Assembly: GCA_051122655.1 (NCBI GenBank)
Contig: CP182107.1
Span: 1,364,001-1,428,000, forward strand
Length of the DNA stretch: 64,000 nt
Reading direction: 5' to 3'
Origin: Pasteurella sp030783905
GTDB lineage: Bacteria > Pseudomonadota > Gammaproteobacteria > Enterobacterales > Pasteurellaceae
A program made the position numbers and the translations under genes. The notes under the pieces are model-generated. The model worked only from the letters and a program-made list of their open reading frames with translations, did no database searches and was not told the DNA's origin. Of this stretch, positions 1 to 8,483 are shown piece by piece (the first letter of the stretch is position 1; every line of letters starts with the position of its first letter).

Positions 1-1
1 A

Positions 2-1273
2 GCCGTCCGCGAAGTTTTTACCTCTATCTGGCCTTTCTTAGAAGCAAACCCAAAATACCGTTCACACGCCCTTCTTGAGCGTTTAGTTGAGCCTGAACGT
101 GTTATTCAATTTCGCGTTGCTTGGACAGATGACAATGGACAAACTCAAGTTAACCGTGCTTTCCGTGTACAATTTAATAGTGCAATCGGCCCATTCAAAG
201 GGGGAATGCGTTTCCACCCTTCCGTCAACTTATCGATTTTAAAATTCTTAGGCTTTGAACAAATTTTTAAAAATGCCTTAACTACCTTACCAATGGGGGG
301 CGGTAAAGGCGGCTCGGATTTCGATCCTAAAGGCAAATCTGATGGTGAAGTCATGCGTTTCTGTCAAGCACTTATGGCAGAATTATACCGTCATGTTGGT
401 GCCGATACAGACGTGCCAGCTGGTGATATCGGTGTAGGTGGTCGTGAAGTGGGCTATCTTGCAGGCTATATGAAAAAATTATCTAACCAAGCAGCCTGCG
501 TCTTTACCGGTCGTGGTCTGTCATTCGGGGGAAGCTTAATTCGCCCAGAAGCAACTGGTTATGGTCTCGTGTATTTCGCCCAAGCGATGCTCGCCGAAAA
601 AGGAGAAAGTTTCAGCGGCAAAACCATTTCAGTTTCGGGCTCGGGCAACGTGGCACAATATGCCATTGAAAAAGCGCTTCAATTAGGGGCGAAAGTCGTG
701 ACCTGTTCCGACTCTTCAGGCTATGTGTATGATGAAGCAGGTTTTACTGCTGAAAAATTAGCTGCGTTAATGGAATTGAAAAATGAGAAACGTGGTCGCG
801 TAGAAGAGTACGCCAAACAATTCGGTTTAAAGTACGTGGCAGGCAAAACGCCTTGGGAAGTCAAAGTTGACATTGCATTACCATGTGCCACACAAAACGA
901 ACTCGATTTAGCTGCCGCCAAAACCTTAATTGCTAATGGTGTACAATTAGTTGCGGAAGGCGCTAATATGCCAACGACGATTGAAGCGACAGATGCGCTG
1001 TTAGAGGCAGGCGTGCTCTTTGGTCCAGGTAAAGCCGCAAATGCGGGTGGCGTCGCAACATCTGGATTAGAAATGACACAAAGTTCACAACGTTTATACT
1101 GGTCTGCAGAAGAAGTAGACAAAAAGCTTCATAGTATCATGTTAGATATCCATGCTAACTGTAAAAAATACGGCACGATTGAAGGTCAAGCCAACATTAA
1201 CTATGTCGTTGGTGCCAATATTGCAGGGTTTGTCAAAGTTGCCGATGCAATGTTAGCGCAAGGGGTTTACTAG
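2..1273 (+). CDS. gdhA: NADP-specific glutamate dehydrogenase, 5' end outside window
   Basis: Catalyses reductive amination of 2-oxoglutarate to glutamate in the cytoplasm, the main ammonium-assimilating reaction when ammonium is plentiful. The frame is open from base 2 (reading AVREVFTSIWPFLE), so roughly the first 25-30 residues of a protein of about 450 lie outside the window. Visible family marks are the substrate-binding stretch IGPFKGGMRFHPSV, the lysine motif LPMGGGKGGSDFDPKGKSD, the DVPAGDIGVGGREVGYL segment, and the NADP-binding Rossmann turn SGSGNVAQYAIEKA. The long Lys-rich hexameric bacterial GdhA fits best. A hairpin containing the uptake motif follows, so it is probably transcribed alone. 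Confidence 0.97.
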   Translation, partial: AVREVFTSIWPFLEANPKYRSHALLERLVEPERVIQFRVAWTDDNGQTQVNRAFRVQFNSAIGPFKGGMRFHPSVNLSILKFLGFEQIFKNALTTLPMGGGKGGSDFDPKGKSDGEVMRFCQALMAELYRHVGADTDVPAGDIGVGGREVGYLAGYMKKLSNQAACVFTGRGLSFGGSLIRPEATGYGLVYFAQAMLAEKGESFSGKTISVSGSGNVAQYAIEKALQLGAKVVTCSDSSGYVYDEAGFTAEKLAALMELKNEKRGRVEEYAKQFGLKYVAGKTPWEVKVDIALPCATQNELDLAAAKTLIANGVQLVAEGANMPTTIEATDALLEAGVLFGPGKAANAGGVATSGLEMTQSSQRLYWSAEEVDKKLHSIMLDIHANCKKYGTIEGQANINYVVGANIAGFVKVADAMLAQGVY

Positions 1274-1298
1274 TCTCAAATAAAAAACACAATAAAAG

Positions 1299-1346
1299 CA
1301 CCGCACTTTGTTGGTCAACAACGATACAAGGTGCGGTGTTTTTTTA
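1299..1346 (+). terminator. Rho-independent terminator of gdhA with uptake-sequence arm
   Basis: Arms CACCGCACTTTG and CAAGGTGCGGTG pair over 12 bases with one mismatch and are followed by a run of seven or more T. The left arm holds an exact uptake 9-mer (1300-1308); the right arm is a one-base variant of it. Confidence 0.85.
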
Positions 1347-1361
1347 TTAATATGAGGAGAT

Positions 1362-1910
1362 CTAGCTGTGTCCGTGTCCGTGTCCGTGTCCGTGTCCGTG
1401 TCCGTGTCCGTGTCCACCACGTAAATGAATGATATTTCCTGCCTTATCAACATGAAATGCTTGCCCAAACCCTTTTACATATAAACTTTGTCTTGGTGAT
1501 AAACTAAACAGCTTAAAATCAGATAAACGGGCTAAGCCATCAATTCGCTCTCCATAACGTTGACGCAACGCGGATAAAAGTTGTTTTCCCTCTTCACTCT
1601 CTTTCTCAATCAAACGTGCATCTGCATGGGTAGTTAAACGCTTACGCGCAAATAATTCGCGTGCAGTCTTTTCATCTTCAATCAGCATTAAGGAAACTTT
1701 AGGGACTTGTTGCAAGTTACGAGCATGCCTCGCCATTTCGGAAATCAAAACCACATACTGATCATTATGATAAGCAAAAGGGGCATAGCTCGCATTGGGC
1801 TCTCCCTTTTCATTTACTGTAGCGAGTTGGATAGTTTGACAAGCATTTCTGAAATCAACAATTTCAGTACTAATTTTGGCTTGTAGAATTTGTTGACGTT
1901 CTGCTGACAT
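1362..1910 (-). CDS. hutZ: HutZ/HugZ-family heme utilization protein with Gly-His repeat tail
   Basis: A 182-residue cytoplasmic protein of the pyridoxamine-phosphate-oxidase-like split beta-barrel family. HutZ/HugZ members bind heme, and some degrade it to release iron. The body has the family features NEKGEPNASYAPF and a VSLMLIEDE barrel strand, then the C-terminal segment VKGFGQAFHVDKAGNIIHLRG. Residues 166-181 are eight Gly-His dipeptides before the final Ser, encoded by a perfect hexanucleotide repeat. HugZ-type proteins use histidines near the C-terminus for heme, so the tail may bind heme or metal; that is inference. The start has an excellent ribosome site, AGGAGG, 4 bases upstream. 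A TTGACA-N16-CATAAT promoter with a Fur-like box lies upstream, divergent from the ABC transporter. Confidence 0.88.
   Translation of the reverse strand: MSAERQQILQAKISTEIVDFRNACQTIQLATVNEKGEPNASYAPFAYHNDQYVVLISEMARHARNLQQVPKVSLMLIEDEKTARELFARKRLTTHADARLIEKESEEGKQLLSALRQRYGERIDGLARLSDFKLFSLSPRQSLYVKGFGQAFHVDKAGNIIHLRGGHGHGHGHGHGHGHGHS
1368..1415 (-). repeat. Hexanucleotide tandem repeat, 8 units of GGACAC
   Basis: Eight perfect head-to-tail copies of GTGTCC on the + strand (GGACAC on the coding strand) at the 3' end of the HutZ-like gene. Each unit encodes Gly-His. The unit is 6 bases long, so gain or loss of copies changes tail length without shifting frame. Confidence 0.95.
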
Positions 1911-1932
1911 GATTCCTCCTTACCTATTAAAA

Positions 1933-1988
1933 ATTAATGATAACAATTTTCATTTGCATAATTATGTAAAAAATGACAAGATTGTCAA
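1933..1988 (-). promoter_or_regulatory. HutZ-gene promoter with Fur-like box in the divergent intergenic region
   Basis: On the minus strand, TTGACA (1988-1983), a 16-base spacer and CATAAT (1966-1961) form a near-consensus sigma-70 promoter. Just downstream lies ATTAATGATAACAATTTTC (1933-1951), which matches the 19-base Fur consensus GATAATGATAATCATTATC at most positions. The box sits 138 bases from the divergent ABC transporter start, so it could serve both genes. Confidence 0.72.
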
Positions 1989-2088
1989 TGTAAATTATTT
2001 GTTACATAAAAGTGTATTTTATTAAGAAAACACGCAACCGTAACTTTCATATCTCTCCATATTTGATTTAGGGATCTTATTCGATATT

Positions 2089-3780
2089 ATGAGTAGCCAA
2101 TCACAAGAATTTTTCACACAATTATTTCACTTAGCACGTATTTTTTGGGGTGATAAAAAGAACTGGTCGTCTTGGATTATTTTAACTATTGTCATCGCTA
2201 TTGGTGTCTTTATTGTTTCCTTAAATGTTATGCTCAATGATTGGAGTAAGTATTTTTATGACACCTTAGCCGAATTCAATGTCCAACATATTTTACCTCT
2301 TATTCAAGAATATTTACTCTACGTCGCACTCTATATCTTAGTCAGTGTTTATCGGAGTTGGTTACGTAAATTGTTGATTATTCGCTGGCGAAAAGCCATG
2401 ACAGAACATTTTGTTGAACGTTGGTTAAGTAACAAAATTTTCTATAAACTGGCACAAAAAAACAAAATGGATAATCCCGATCAACGTATCGCAGAAGACA
2501 TTCATTTATTTGCCAAATATAGCTTAGAACTCACCGTATCTTTTGTACTGAACTTTGTCCAATTAGGCTCTTTCTTAATGATCCTGTGGAATCTCTCTGG
2601 CTCTCCAGTATTCAATCTGTTTGGCCATCAAATTGTAATTAAGGGTTATTTAGTCTGGATCGCTATTATTTATGCGTTTTTAGGTAGTGTTGTCACCCAT
2701 TTAATTGGCCGTAAGCTTCATCCACTCAATTATAACCAACAAGTTTACGAAGCTACTTTTCGTGGTAATTTAGTACGTCGCTATGAACATGCCGAGCAAA
2801 TTGCGTTATATGGAGGGGAACAAACAGAAAAACACAAATTAGCTGATGAATTTGCTCATATTGTCAAAAATTGGCGAGCAATTATGGATAAAGAGCGTAA
2901 TCTTGGTTTCTTTACCGTAGGCTACTCTCGCTTTAGTTCCATGTTGCCAGTACTTTGTGCGATCCCGTTACTGCTACTTAAAATTATTACTTTTGGTGGA
3001 TTAATGCAGATCCGTAGTGCTTTTGGTACGGTATTAAGTTCATTAAGTTGGTTTATTTACGCTTATACGATTTTACCTGAATGGTCTGCTACTATTTCAC
3101 GTTTAGCCCAATTTAAGCGAGAAATTGAGCAATTCGAACAATCCTATTCTGCCCCTACCTCTCCAGCAAAAGAGATGGTTTCCGTTGACAACCTTTCACT
3201 TTTTACTTCTGATCATCAGCCCCTCTTAAAAAATATCCACTTTTCTGTGCGAGAAAAAGAATGGCTACATTTAAAAGGGCAAAGTGGTTTAGGAAAATCG
3301 AGTTTATTACGTACTTTATCTGGGATTTGGCAATATTATTCTGGAAAGTACCAAATTTGTATGAAAAATAATTTATTTATTCCACAAAAAACCTATTTAA
3401 ATGAAGGAAATCTTGCAGAATTATTACGTTACCCAAATCAACAACACTATACCCCAAAAGAGCTTAATCAGGTACTTTGTCTTGTAGGTTTAAAAAAATG
3501 GGAGAATCGTTTAGAAGAAGTATTGCCTTGGCATATTGTTTTATCACATGGCGAACAACAGCGTTTAGCCTTTGCTCGCATTCTTCTCACTAAGCCTCAG
3601 CTCTTATGTTTAGATGAAGCAACATCAAACTTAGATGAAACATCATCCATCTTATTAATGCAATTAATTCGTGAACACTTACCAAATACCACCGTTATTT
3701 TTACTTCCCACCAAACAAAAATAGGTCAACTAGCTGATCGTGAGGTCAATTTAACTCTTTATTTACCTCAAAAGCACTAA
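2089..3780 (+). CDS. YddA/SbmA-type ABC transporter, fused permease and ATPase
   Basis: A 563-residue inner-membrane half-transporter. The N-terminal part (about residues 1-340) has several hydrophobic helices of the SbmA/BacA-like ABC_membrane_2 type, for example SWIILTIVIAIGVFIVSLNV. The C-terminal ATPase has Walker A GQSGLGKSSLL near residue 397, signature LSHGEQQRLAFARI near 485, Walker B LLCLDEATS near 505 and an H-loop TSHQT. Relatives move peptides, or cobalamin-like hydrophilic compounds in mycobacteria. It lies between a Fur-controlled HutZ-like gene and a Fur-controlled TonB receptor, which suggests a role with heme, porphyrin or another iron-linked substrate. That is inference; substrate and direction cannot be read from sequence. 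Confidence 0.85.
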   Translation: MSSQSQEFFTQLFHLARIFWGDKKNWSSWIILTIVIAIGVFIVSLNVMLNDWSKYFYDTLAEFNVQHILPLIQEYLLYVALYILVSVYRSWLRKLLIIRWRKAMTEHFVERWLSNKIFYKLAQKNKMDNPDQRIAEDIHLFAKYSLELTVSFVLNFVQLGSFLMILWNLSGSPVFNLFGHQIVIKGYLVWIAIIYAFLGSVVTHLIGRKLHPLNYNQQVYEATFRGNLVRRYEHAEQIALYGGEQTEKHKLADEFAHIVKNWRAIMDKERNLGFFTVGYSRFSSMLPVLCAIPLLLLKIITFGGLMQIRSAFGTVLSSLSWFIYAYTILPEWSATISRLAQFKREIEQFEQSYSAPTSPAKEMVSVDNLSLFTSDHQPLLKNIHFSVREKEWLHLKGQSGLGKSSLLRTLSGIWQYYSGKYQICMKNNLFIPQKTYLNEGNLAELLRYPNQQHYTPKELNQVLCLVGLKKWENRLEEVLPWHIVLSHGEQQRLAFARILLTKPQLLCLDEATSNLDETSSILLMQLIREHLPNTTVIFTSHQTKIGQLADREVNLTLYLPQKH

Positions 3781-3809
3781 ATATCCCTATTGATTGTATA
3801 CCTATTCAA

Positions 3810-3840
3810 AAGGTGGCAAATAGCGTGATAGCGCCACCTT
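3810..3840 (+). terminator. Possible terminator after the ABC transporter
   Basis: AAGGTGGC and GCCACCTT form an 8-bp stem around a loop of about 15 bases. The following sequence is only moderately T-rich, so this may be a weak terminator. Confidence 0.5.
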
Positions 3841-3893
3841 AAATACCTTTCTTATTGAATTTCAAAAAGTTAAAATTTGGTTAAAAAATATGC

Positions 3894-3934
3894 TTGACTT
3901 CACCCATTTATTAAAGATAATGATAACAATTATC
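3894..3934 (+). promoter_or_regulatory. Promoter of the TonB receptor overlapped by a Fur box
   Basis: TTGACT (3894-3899), a 16-base spacer and GATAAT (3916-3921) make a good promoter. The Fur-like operator GATAATGATAACAATTATC (3916-3934) matches the 19-base consensus at 17 positions and covers the -10 element, the classic layout for Fur repression under iron-replete conditions. Confidence 0.85.
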
Positions 3935-3969
3935 ATTTAATATTAACATTAATTTAACAAGGAAATATC

Positions 3970-6153
3970 ATGACATTCAAGCATAAAACCTTGACGCTTT
4001 TCGTCGCCCATACATGCTGTGTTTCAGCCTTAGCAGAAAATGTAGCAACCACTTTAGAACCGATCGTTGTGTCCGAGCTCAGTAATAGCACGCTAACTCT
4101 TGATCAAAATAAACTTGCCAAAGAAAAGCCAAAAGATCTCAAAGCCATTTTTGCCTCTACACCTAATGTGAATGTTATCCATACTGGGCATGCACAATTG
4201 GGTGATATTGAAATCCGCGGGATGGGGAGCAGTCGAGAAACATTTGGCACAGGTGCAAACCGCGTGACCATGGAATTAGATGGTATGGATATCAGTCCGA
4301 GTTTTTATTTTGGACATAGTTCTCGCCATGGTCGCCAATATTTTGACCCAAGTGATCTTAAACGAGTGGAAATTTATAAAGGTCCAAATAGCGATGGTGT
4401 CGCTGGTCATGTCCGTTTCCAAACTAAAGACCCTAGTGATTATCTCCTGCCCAATCAACGTACTGGTGCACAACTTCGTGCAGGCTATTTAGGTGATAGT
4501 GATGCATATTATCTTGGCGTAACGGGGACAAGCTTATTATCAGATAAGAGTAGTGCTCTAGTAAGCTATACACGCCGCTGGTTTAATGAATTTAATAATA
4601 AAGGAGGATCGGATGTAATTGGCAGTCAACGAACCAGAAGTAATCCTTCTAGTGGTTACAGTAATGCCGTTAATAGTAAGTTACTCTATTCACCAAGTGA
4701 CCGTCATAAATTTACCCTAAACTTGCAATATTATGATTTAAAACGTACCGCCTATTTGGTCGATACGTTAGAGACAACAGGAACACGTTATGGTACTAGA
4801 ACAGTACATGACAATACTAATATTCAGAAAAACCAACGTCATGCTATTGCCTTAAGTCATGACATACATCAAGCCACCACATTTTTTGATCACATGCATT
4901 GGCAAATTGCGTTACAACATACGAAGAGTTCGAGTCATAATGCCGGTTCAATCACAACGACTGCCACACCAACTTCCCCAAGCTCACCACGATTTAGCCG
5001 AGAGCGATCCCTTGACGGATTCAAAACCAAAAGCATGACCTTAAAAACAGAATTTAATAAGAGTCTTGGGCAGTATATCGTGCATGAACTTCACTATGGA
5101 TTAAAATTGCAATACAGCCAAATGCAAGCCTTACGCCAAACACAGTCCCTTAATCAACAAGGTAGCCAAAATCGAACCTTAGCCTTTTTCCCAACCCAAC
5201 AACAATGGCAAGGTAAGATCCATCTTTCCGATCGGATCAGTTTTGGCAAATCTGGCTTGAGCCTGACACCATCAGTCCATCTCACACAGATTAGAATTAA
5301 ACCGAAAGCAGAAAATGTATCCAAGAAAAATAGTGAACAATTATTTACTTACAAAGACACAGCCATTGGTTATGGTTTGCGTATTGATTATGCATTCAAT
5401 GATGTAAATTTATTCAGCCTGAACTATCAACACGCCACCCGACTACCTGGCTATGGTGAAAACAATGCTCAAAGCTATGGACACTGGCCAGCAAAACCGA
5501 ATCCAAATCTAAAACCAGAAAGCTCAGATGGCGTTGAATTCATTTGGCGTAGTACAGGTACTATTGGTCAACAAACCACGACCTTGTTCTATAACCGTTA
5601 CAATGACTTAATTTATCTCGATACAACAGCATGTTATGCTGACCGAAGGGGGCAAGTACCTTGTGATCTCGCAAATGAAAAAGGACGTAGTTATAGCTAT
5701 GGAATAGAATTTGACAGTAAATTCAATCTTGATACGCTCGGCTTAGCACAAGGGACATACTTAAATACAGGTTTTGCATATACCAAAGGGAAAACCGCGA
5801 ATAAGCAACCGCAAGGACGTCTTGATCCGCTTACAGGCTTTATTGGTGTTGGCTACCAACATCCAATGGATCTTTGGGGTATAGAAAGTAAAGTAAAATT
5901 TGCGGCAAAGAAAAGAACCAAAGACTTACCAGCCAATCAAGGCCTTGAAGGTTTACCAGGCTATGCTGTATTAGATCTTACCGCTTACTATAATGTGACA
6001 AAACAGCTTCATCTTGGCGTCGGCATTTATAATGTGCTAGATAAAAAATATGCACGTTGGGCAATGGCAAGAGGCGCGATTAAAAGTGGCAACTATGATA
6101 AATACACTGAAGCAGGTCGTCATTTTGGTGCCAATATTCGTTACCAATTCTAA
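3970..6153 (+). CDS. pfhR: TonB-dependent heme/hemoglobin receptor
   Basis: A 727-residue outer-membrane receptor. It begins with a signal peptide (cleavage probably near ALAEN), then a TonB-box-like EPIVVSE stretch, a plug domain with the IEIRGMGSSRETFGTGANRVTM and VEIYKGPNSDGVAGHVRF motifs, and a 22-strand-type barrel ending in the aromatic strand NIRYQF. A heme-receptor-like signature YGHWPAKPNPNLKPE lies near residues 503-517, with TRLPGYGE in place of the usual FRAP. Ribosome site AAGGAAA precedes the ATG. The strong Fur box upstream and the neighbouring HutZ-like gene support heme acquisition. It probably corresponds to the Pasteurella receptor called pfhR; that name is from memory and the exact ligand is inferred. 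Confidence 0.82.
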   Translation: MTFKHKTLTLFVAHTCCVSALAENVATTLEPIVVSELSNSTLTLDQNKLAKEKPKDLKAIFASTPNVNVIHTGHAQLGDIEIRGMGSSRETFGTGANRVTMELDGMDISPSFYFGHSSRHGRQYFDPSDLKRVEIYKGPNSDGVAGHVRFQTKDPSDYLLPNQRTGAQLRAGYLGDSDAYYLGVTGTSLLSDKSSALVSYTRRWFNEFNNKGGSDVIGSQRTRSNPSSGYSNAVNSKLLYSPSDRHKFTLNLQYYDLKRTAYLVDTLETTGTRYGTRTVHDNTNIQKNQRHAIALSHDIHQATTFFDHMHWQIALQHTKSSSHNAGSITTTATPTSPSSPRFSRERSLDGFKTKSMTLKTEFNKSLGQYIVHELHYGLKLQYSQMQALRQTQSLNQQGSQNRTLAFFPTQQQWQGKIHLSDRISFGKSGLSLTPSVHLTQIRIKPKAENVSKKNSEQLFTYKDTAIGYGLRIDYAFNDVNLFSLNYQHATRLPGYGENNAQSYGHWPAKPNPNLKPESSDGVEFIWRSTGTIGQQTTTLFYNRYNDLIYLDTTACYADRRGQVPCDLANEKGRSYSYGIEFDSKFNLDTLGLAQGTYLNTGFAYTKGKTANKQPQGRLDPLTGFIGVGYQHPMDLWGIESKVKFAAKKRTKDLPANQGLEGLPGYAVLDLTAYYNVTKQLHLGVGIYNVLDKKYARWAMARGAIKSGNYDKYTEAGRHFGANIRYQF

Positions 6154-6185
6154 CCTTAACTCTCCTATCTAACATCTTGTAATAA

Positions 6186-6227
6186 AAACCGCACTTTGAC
6201 GACAAACAAAAAGTGCGGTCTTTTTTT
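6186..6227 (+). terminator. Terminator built from an inverted pair of uptake sequences
   Basis: ACCGCACTT (6188-6196) and AAGTGCGGT (6211-6219) are perfect inverted copies of the uptake core, flanked by A-rich and T-rich runs. They make a strong hairpin followed by seven T residues after the TonB receptor gene. Confidence 0.92.
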
Positions 6228-6294
6228 GGCATTTTTCTTATAAAAGCACATGTGTTATATCGACATCAAGATTTATATGGATACTTGTCACCTT

Positions 6295-7278
6295 ATGAAA
6301 ACCAGTAAGATTATTTTATCCTTGGGTTTATCCCTTTTATCTTTCTCCACTGTGGCACATCAATGTACTCAGCAGGATTTAGATGTGGTTGTCCTTGGTT
6401 CTGGTGGACCAGAAATGCAATTATTCCGTAGCGCGCCCACTCCAGTCTCTCGAGCGTCGGCAAGCTATTTAGTACGTGAAAAGGGGAAAGCGGTATTTTT
6501 AGTCGATTTCGGCACGGGCGCCTTGCAAAATTTTGTGCGTTCAGGCGCCAAAATAGAAGACTTAAAAGGCATTTTTATTACCCATTTACATGTGGATCAT
6601 ATCAATGATTTGCCGGCTTTAGTGAAAGCCTCTTTCTTTTCTTCACGTCATCATGATTTAGCTATTTATGGACCAACTGGGAATCCATTCATTCCAGATA
6701 CTGAACAATATCTCACCCGCCTACTCGGTGAACAGGGCGCCTATAGTTATCTCTCTGGCTTTTTAACCGGTGATGAACAGTATCAAATTTACCCCATCTC
6801 CGTGCTAGCAGATCATCGTACACCAATGCGCTTTAATACCGAAATCGAGGGTTTCCAAGTTTCTGCCATCGCAACAGAACATGGTTTACTTCCCGCTCTG
6901 GCTTGGCGTATCGAAAAAGGCGGATGCCGTATTGTGTTTTCTGGCGATACGAGCAATCGAACCCACAGTCTAGATCATTTCGTCGAAGCGGCCGATCTTT
7001 TTATTGCCCATAATGCAGTGCCTGAAACAAGTCAAGATAATGTTGCGAAGAAACTGCATATGCGCCCTTCAGAAATTGCTCGTCTTGCCCAACAAGGTAA
7101 AGTCAAACAACTCTTATTAAGTCATCTCATGCGACGTACAGAGCATGTCAAAGCACAAACTGAACGTATCATCAAAGCGCAGTTTGACGGAAAAATGGCT
7201 TTTGCTAATGACTGTGATGTATATTCTGTTGCAACAGGGGGCAAGAAAGGGCAATGTGGCGATGAAATCAGTGATTAA
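6295..7278 (+). CDS. Exported metallo-beta-lactamase-fold hydrolase
   Basis: From the ATG at 6295 the product is 327 residues and starts with a clear signal peptide MKTSKIILSLGLSLLSFSTVA, which is why this start is chosen over an ATG 45 bases earlier. After a VVLGSGGPE strand, the zinc-binding motif THLHVDH appears near residues 96-102, a later FSGDTS supplies another metal ligand, and a SHLMRR histidine follows near the C-terminus. This is the RNase Z/arylsulfatase-like branch of the metallo-beta-lactamase superfamily, here apparently periplasmic. The substrate is unknown. It sits between two terminators and is probably monocistronic. Confidence 0.85.
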   Translation: MKTSKIILSLGLSLLSFSTVAHQCTQQDLDVVVLGSGGPEMQLFRSAPTPVSRASASYLVREKGKAVFLVDFGTGALQNFVRSGAKIEDLKGIFITHLHVDHINDLPALVKASFFSSRHHDLAIYGPTGNPFIPDTEQYLTRLLGEQGAYSYLSGFLTGDEQYQIYPISVLADHRTPMRFNTEIEGFQVSAIATEHGLLPALAWRIEKGGCRIVFSGDTSNRTHSLDHFVEAADLFIAHNAVPETSQDNVAKKLHMRPSEIARLAQQGKVKQLLLSHLMRRTEHVKAQTERIIKAQFDGKMAFANDCDVYSVATGGKKGQCGDEISD

Positions 7279-7392
7279 TATGGCATGACTTATAACTTTT
7301 TCATCTAATAACATGCTGTTTTTATGTTGAAAATCTCTACATTATGGTGTTAAATCGGCATATTTTATAAGGTCATTTAATGTCGTGCTGTT

Positions 7393-8220
7393 ATGTGTCA
7401 ATTACTAGGAATGAATTGTAATACCCCAACGGATATTGTGTTTTCTTTTGAAGGATTTCGCCGTCGTGCGGGTTTAACGGATTGCCATTGTGATGGATTT
7501 GGTATCGCGTTTTTTGAAGGAAAAGGGATTCGTGTCTTTCGTGATAACCAAGCTGCTCATTCTTCCCCCATCGCGGATTGTGTCAAGCAATATCATATTA
7601 AATCGTTAAATGTCATCGCGCATATTCGTAAAGCCACACAAGGTGAAGTGAATATCGAAAACACCCACCCGTTTATCCGTGAATTATGGGGACAAAACTG
7701 GGTTTTCGCCCATAACGGCAACTTAACGGTGTATCCTGATCTCACGCATTCTCTTTATCACCCCATTGGCCGCACCGATTCGGAAGCCGCCTTTTGCTAT
7801 ATGATGAGTGAACTCAAAACACGTTTTACACAAAAGCCAAATGAAAACGAGTTGTTTACTGCACTACAAGAGATTACACAATCCCTTTGCCAAAAAGGGA
7901 CATTTAACTTTATTTTATCTAATGGTGAGTGGATGATTGCACATTGCACCACCAATTTGCATTACCTCACCCGAAAAGCGCCTTTTGGTAAAGCGCAACG
8001 CATTGATGATGATGGCGTAATTGATTTTAATGAGTATGCCAAAGAAGGGGATCGAGTAACGATCATTACGACCTTTCCTCTCACAAAAGATGAAACCTGG
8101 ACCAAAATGGCGTGTGGTGGCTTTGTCTTTTTTAAAGAAGGCGAGAAAATTGCTGAAATTATCGGTGTACCCACTCAAGCGATTGATGATGGCACACTGG
8201 GTTATCAAAAATGTGCTTAA
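7393..8220 (+). CDS. Class II glutamine amidotransferase (YafJ type)
   Basis: A 275-residue cytoplasmic protein starting MCQLLGMNCN. Cys2 would be the N-terminal nucleophile of class II glutamine amidotransferases once the initiator Met is removed. The glutaminase-domain pattern is present: IAHIRKATQGEVNIENTHPF, FAHNGNL and GRTDSEAAFCYM. No second, synthase domain is attached, as in E. coli YafJ, so the ammonia acceptor and physiological reaction are not known. The gene stands alone, with a good hairpin after the stop. Confidence 0.88.
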   Translation: MCQLLGMNCNTPTDIVFSFEGFRRRAGLTDCHCDGFGIAFFEGKGIRVFRDNQAAHSSPIADCVKQYHIKSLNVIAHIRKATQGEVNIENTHPFIRELWGQNWVFAHNGNLTVYPDLTHSLYHPIGRTDSEAAFCYMMSELKTRFTQKPNENELFTALQEITQSLCQKGTFNFILSNGEWMIAHCTTNLHYLTRKAPFGKAQRIDDDGVIDFNEYAKEGDRVTIITTFPLTKDETWTKMACGGFVFFKEGEKIAEIIGVPTQAIDDGTLGYQKCA

Positions 8221-8244
8221 TATATGTATTAAGCATTAATAAGC

Positions 8245-8275
8245 AAGCGTGAGTGTCTCTCACGCTTTTCTTTTG
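8245..8275 (+). terminator. Terminator after the glutamine amidotransferase gene
   Basis: AAGCGTGAG and CTCACGCTT form a perfect 9-bp stem with a 5-base loop, followed by a T-rich tract. Confidence 0.9.
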
Positions 8276-8483
8276 CCTAAATATTATCCTAGCAAAATGT
8301 TAATTTATAGTTAACGCTATACTATTTTTTCGACAAATTTAGCATAAAATAACAATCTAAATCACAAATTCGATATTTAATTTAATTTCGCTTTGAATTT
8401 TTCCAACAATCTCTCTAGTATAAGCCTCCTCATATTTCTGCGTATTTACGCGATTCGCTTTTTAGATAAACATGGAGCGTTTT

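Noticed and set aside
1253..1468. Minus-strand frame with an Asp-Thr repeat
   Set aside because: It is the same hexanucleotide repeat read in another frame; it lacks a ribosome site and the HutZ-like frame explains the sequence.
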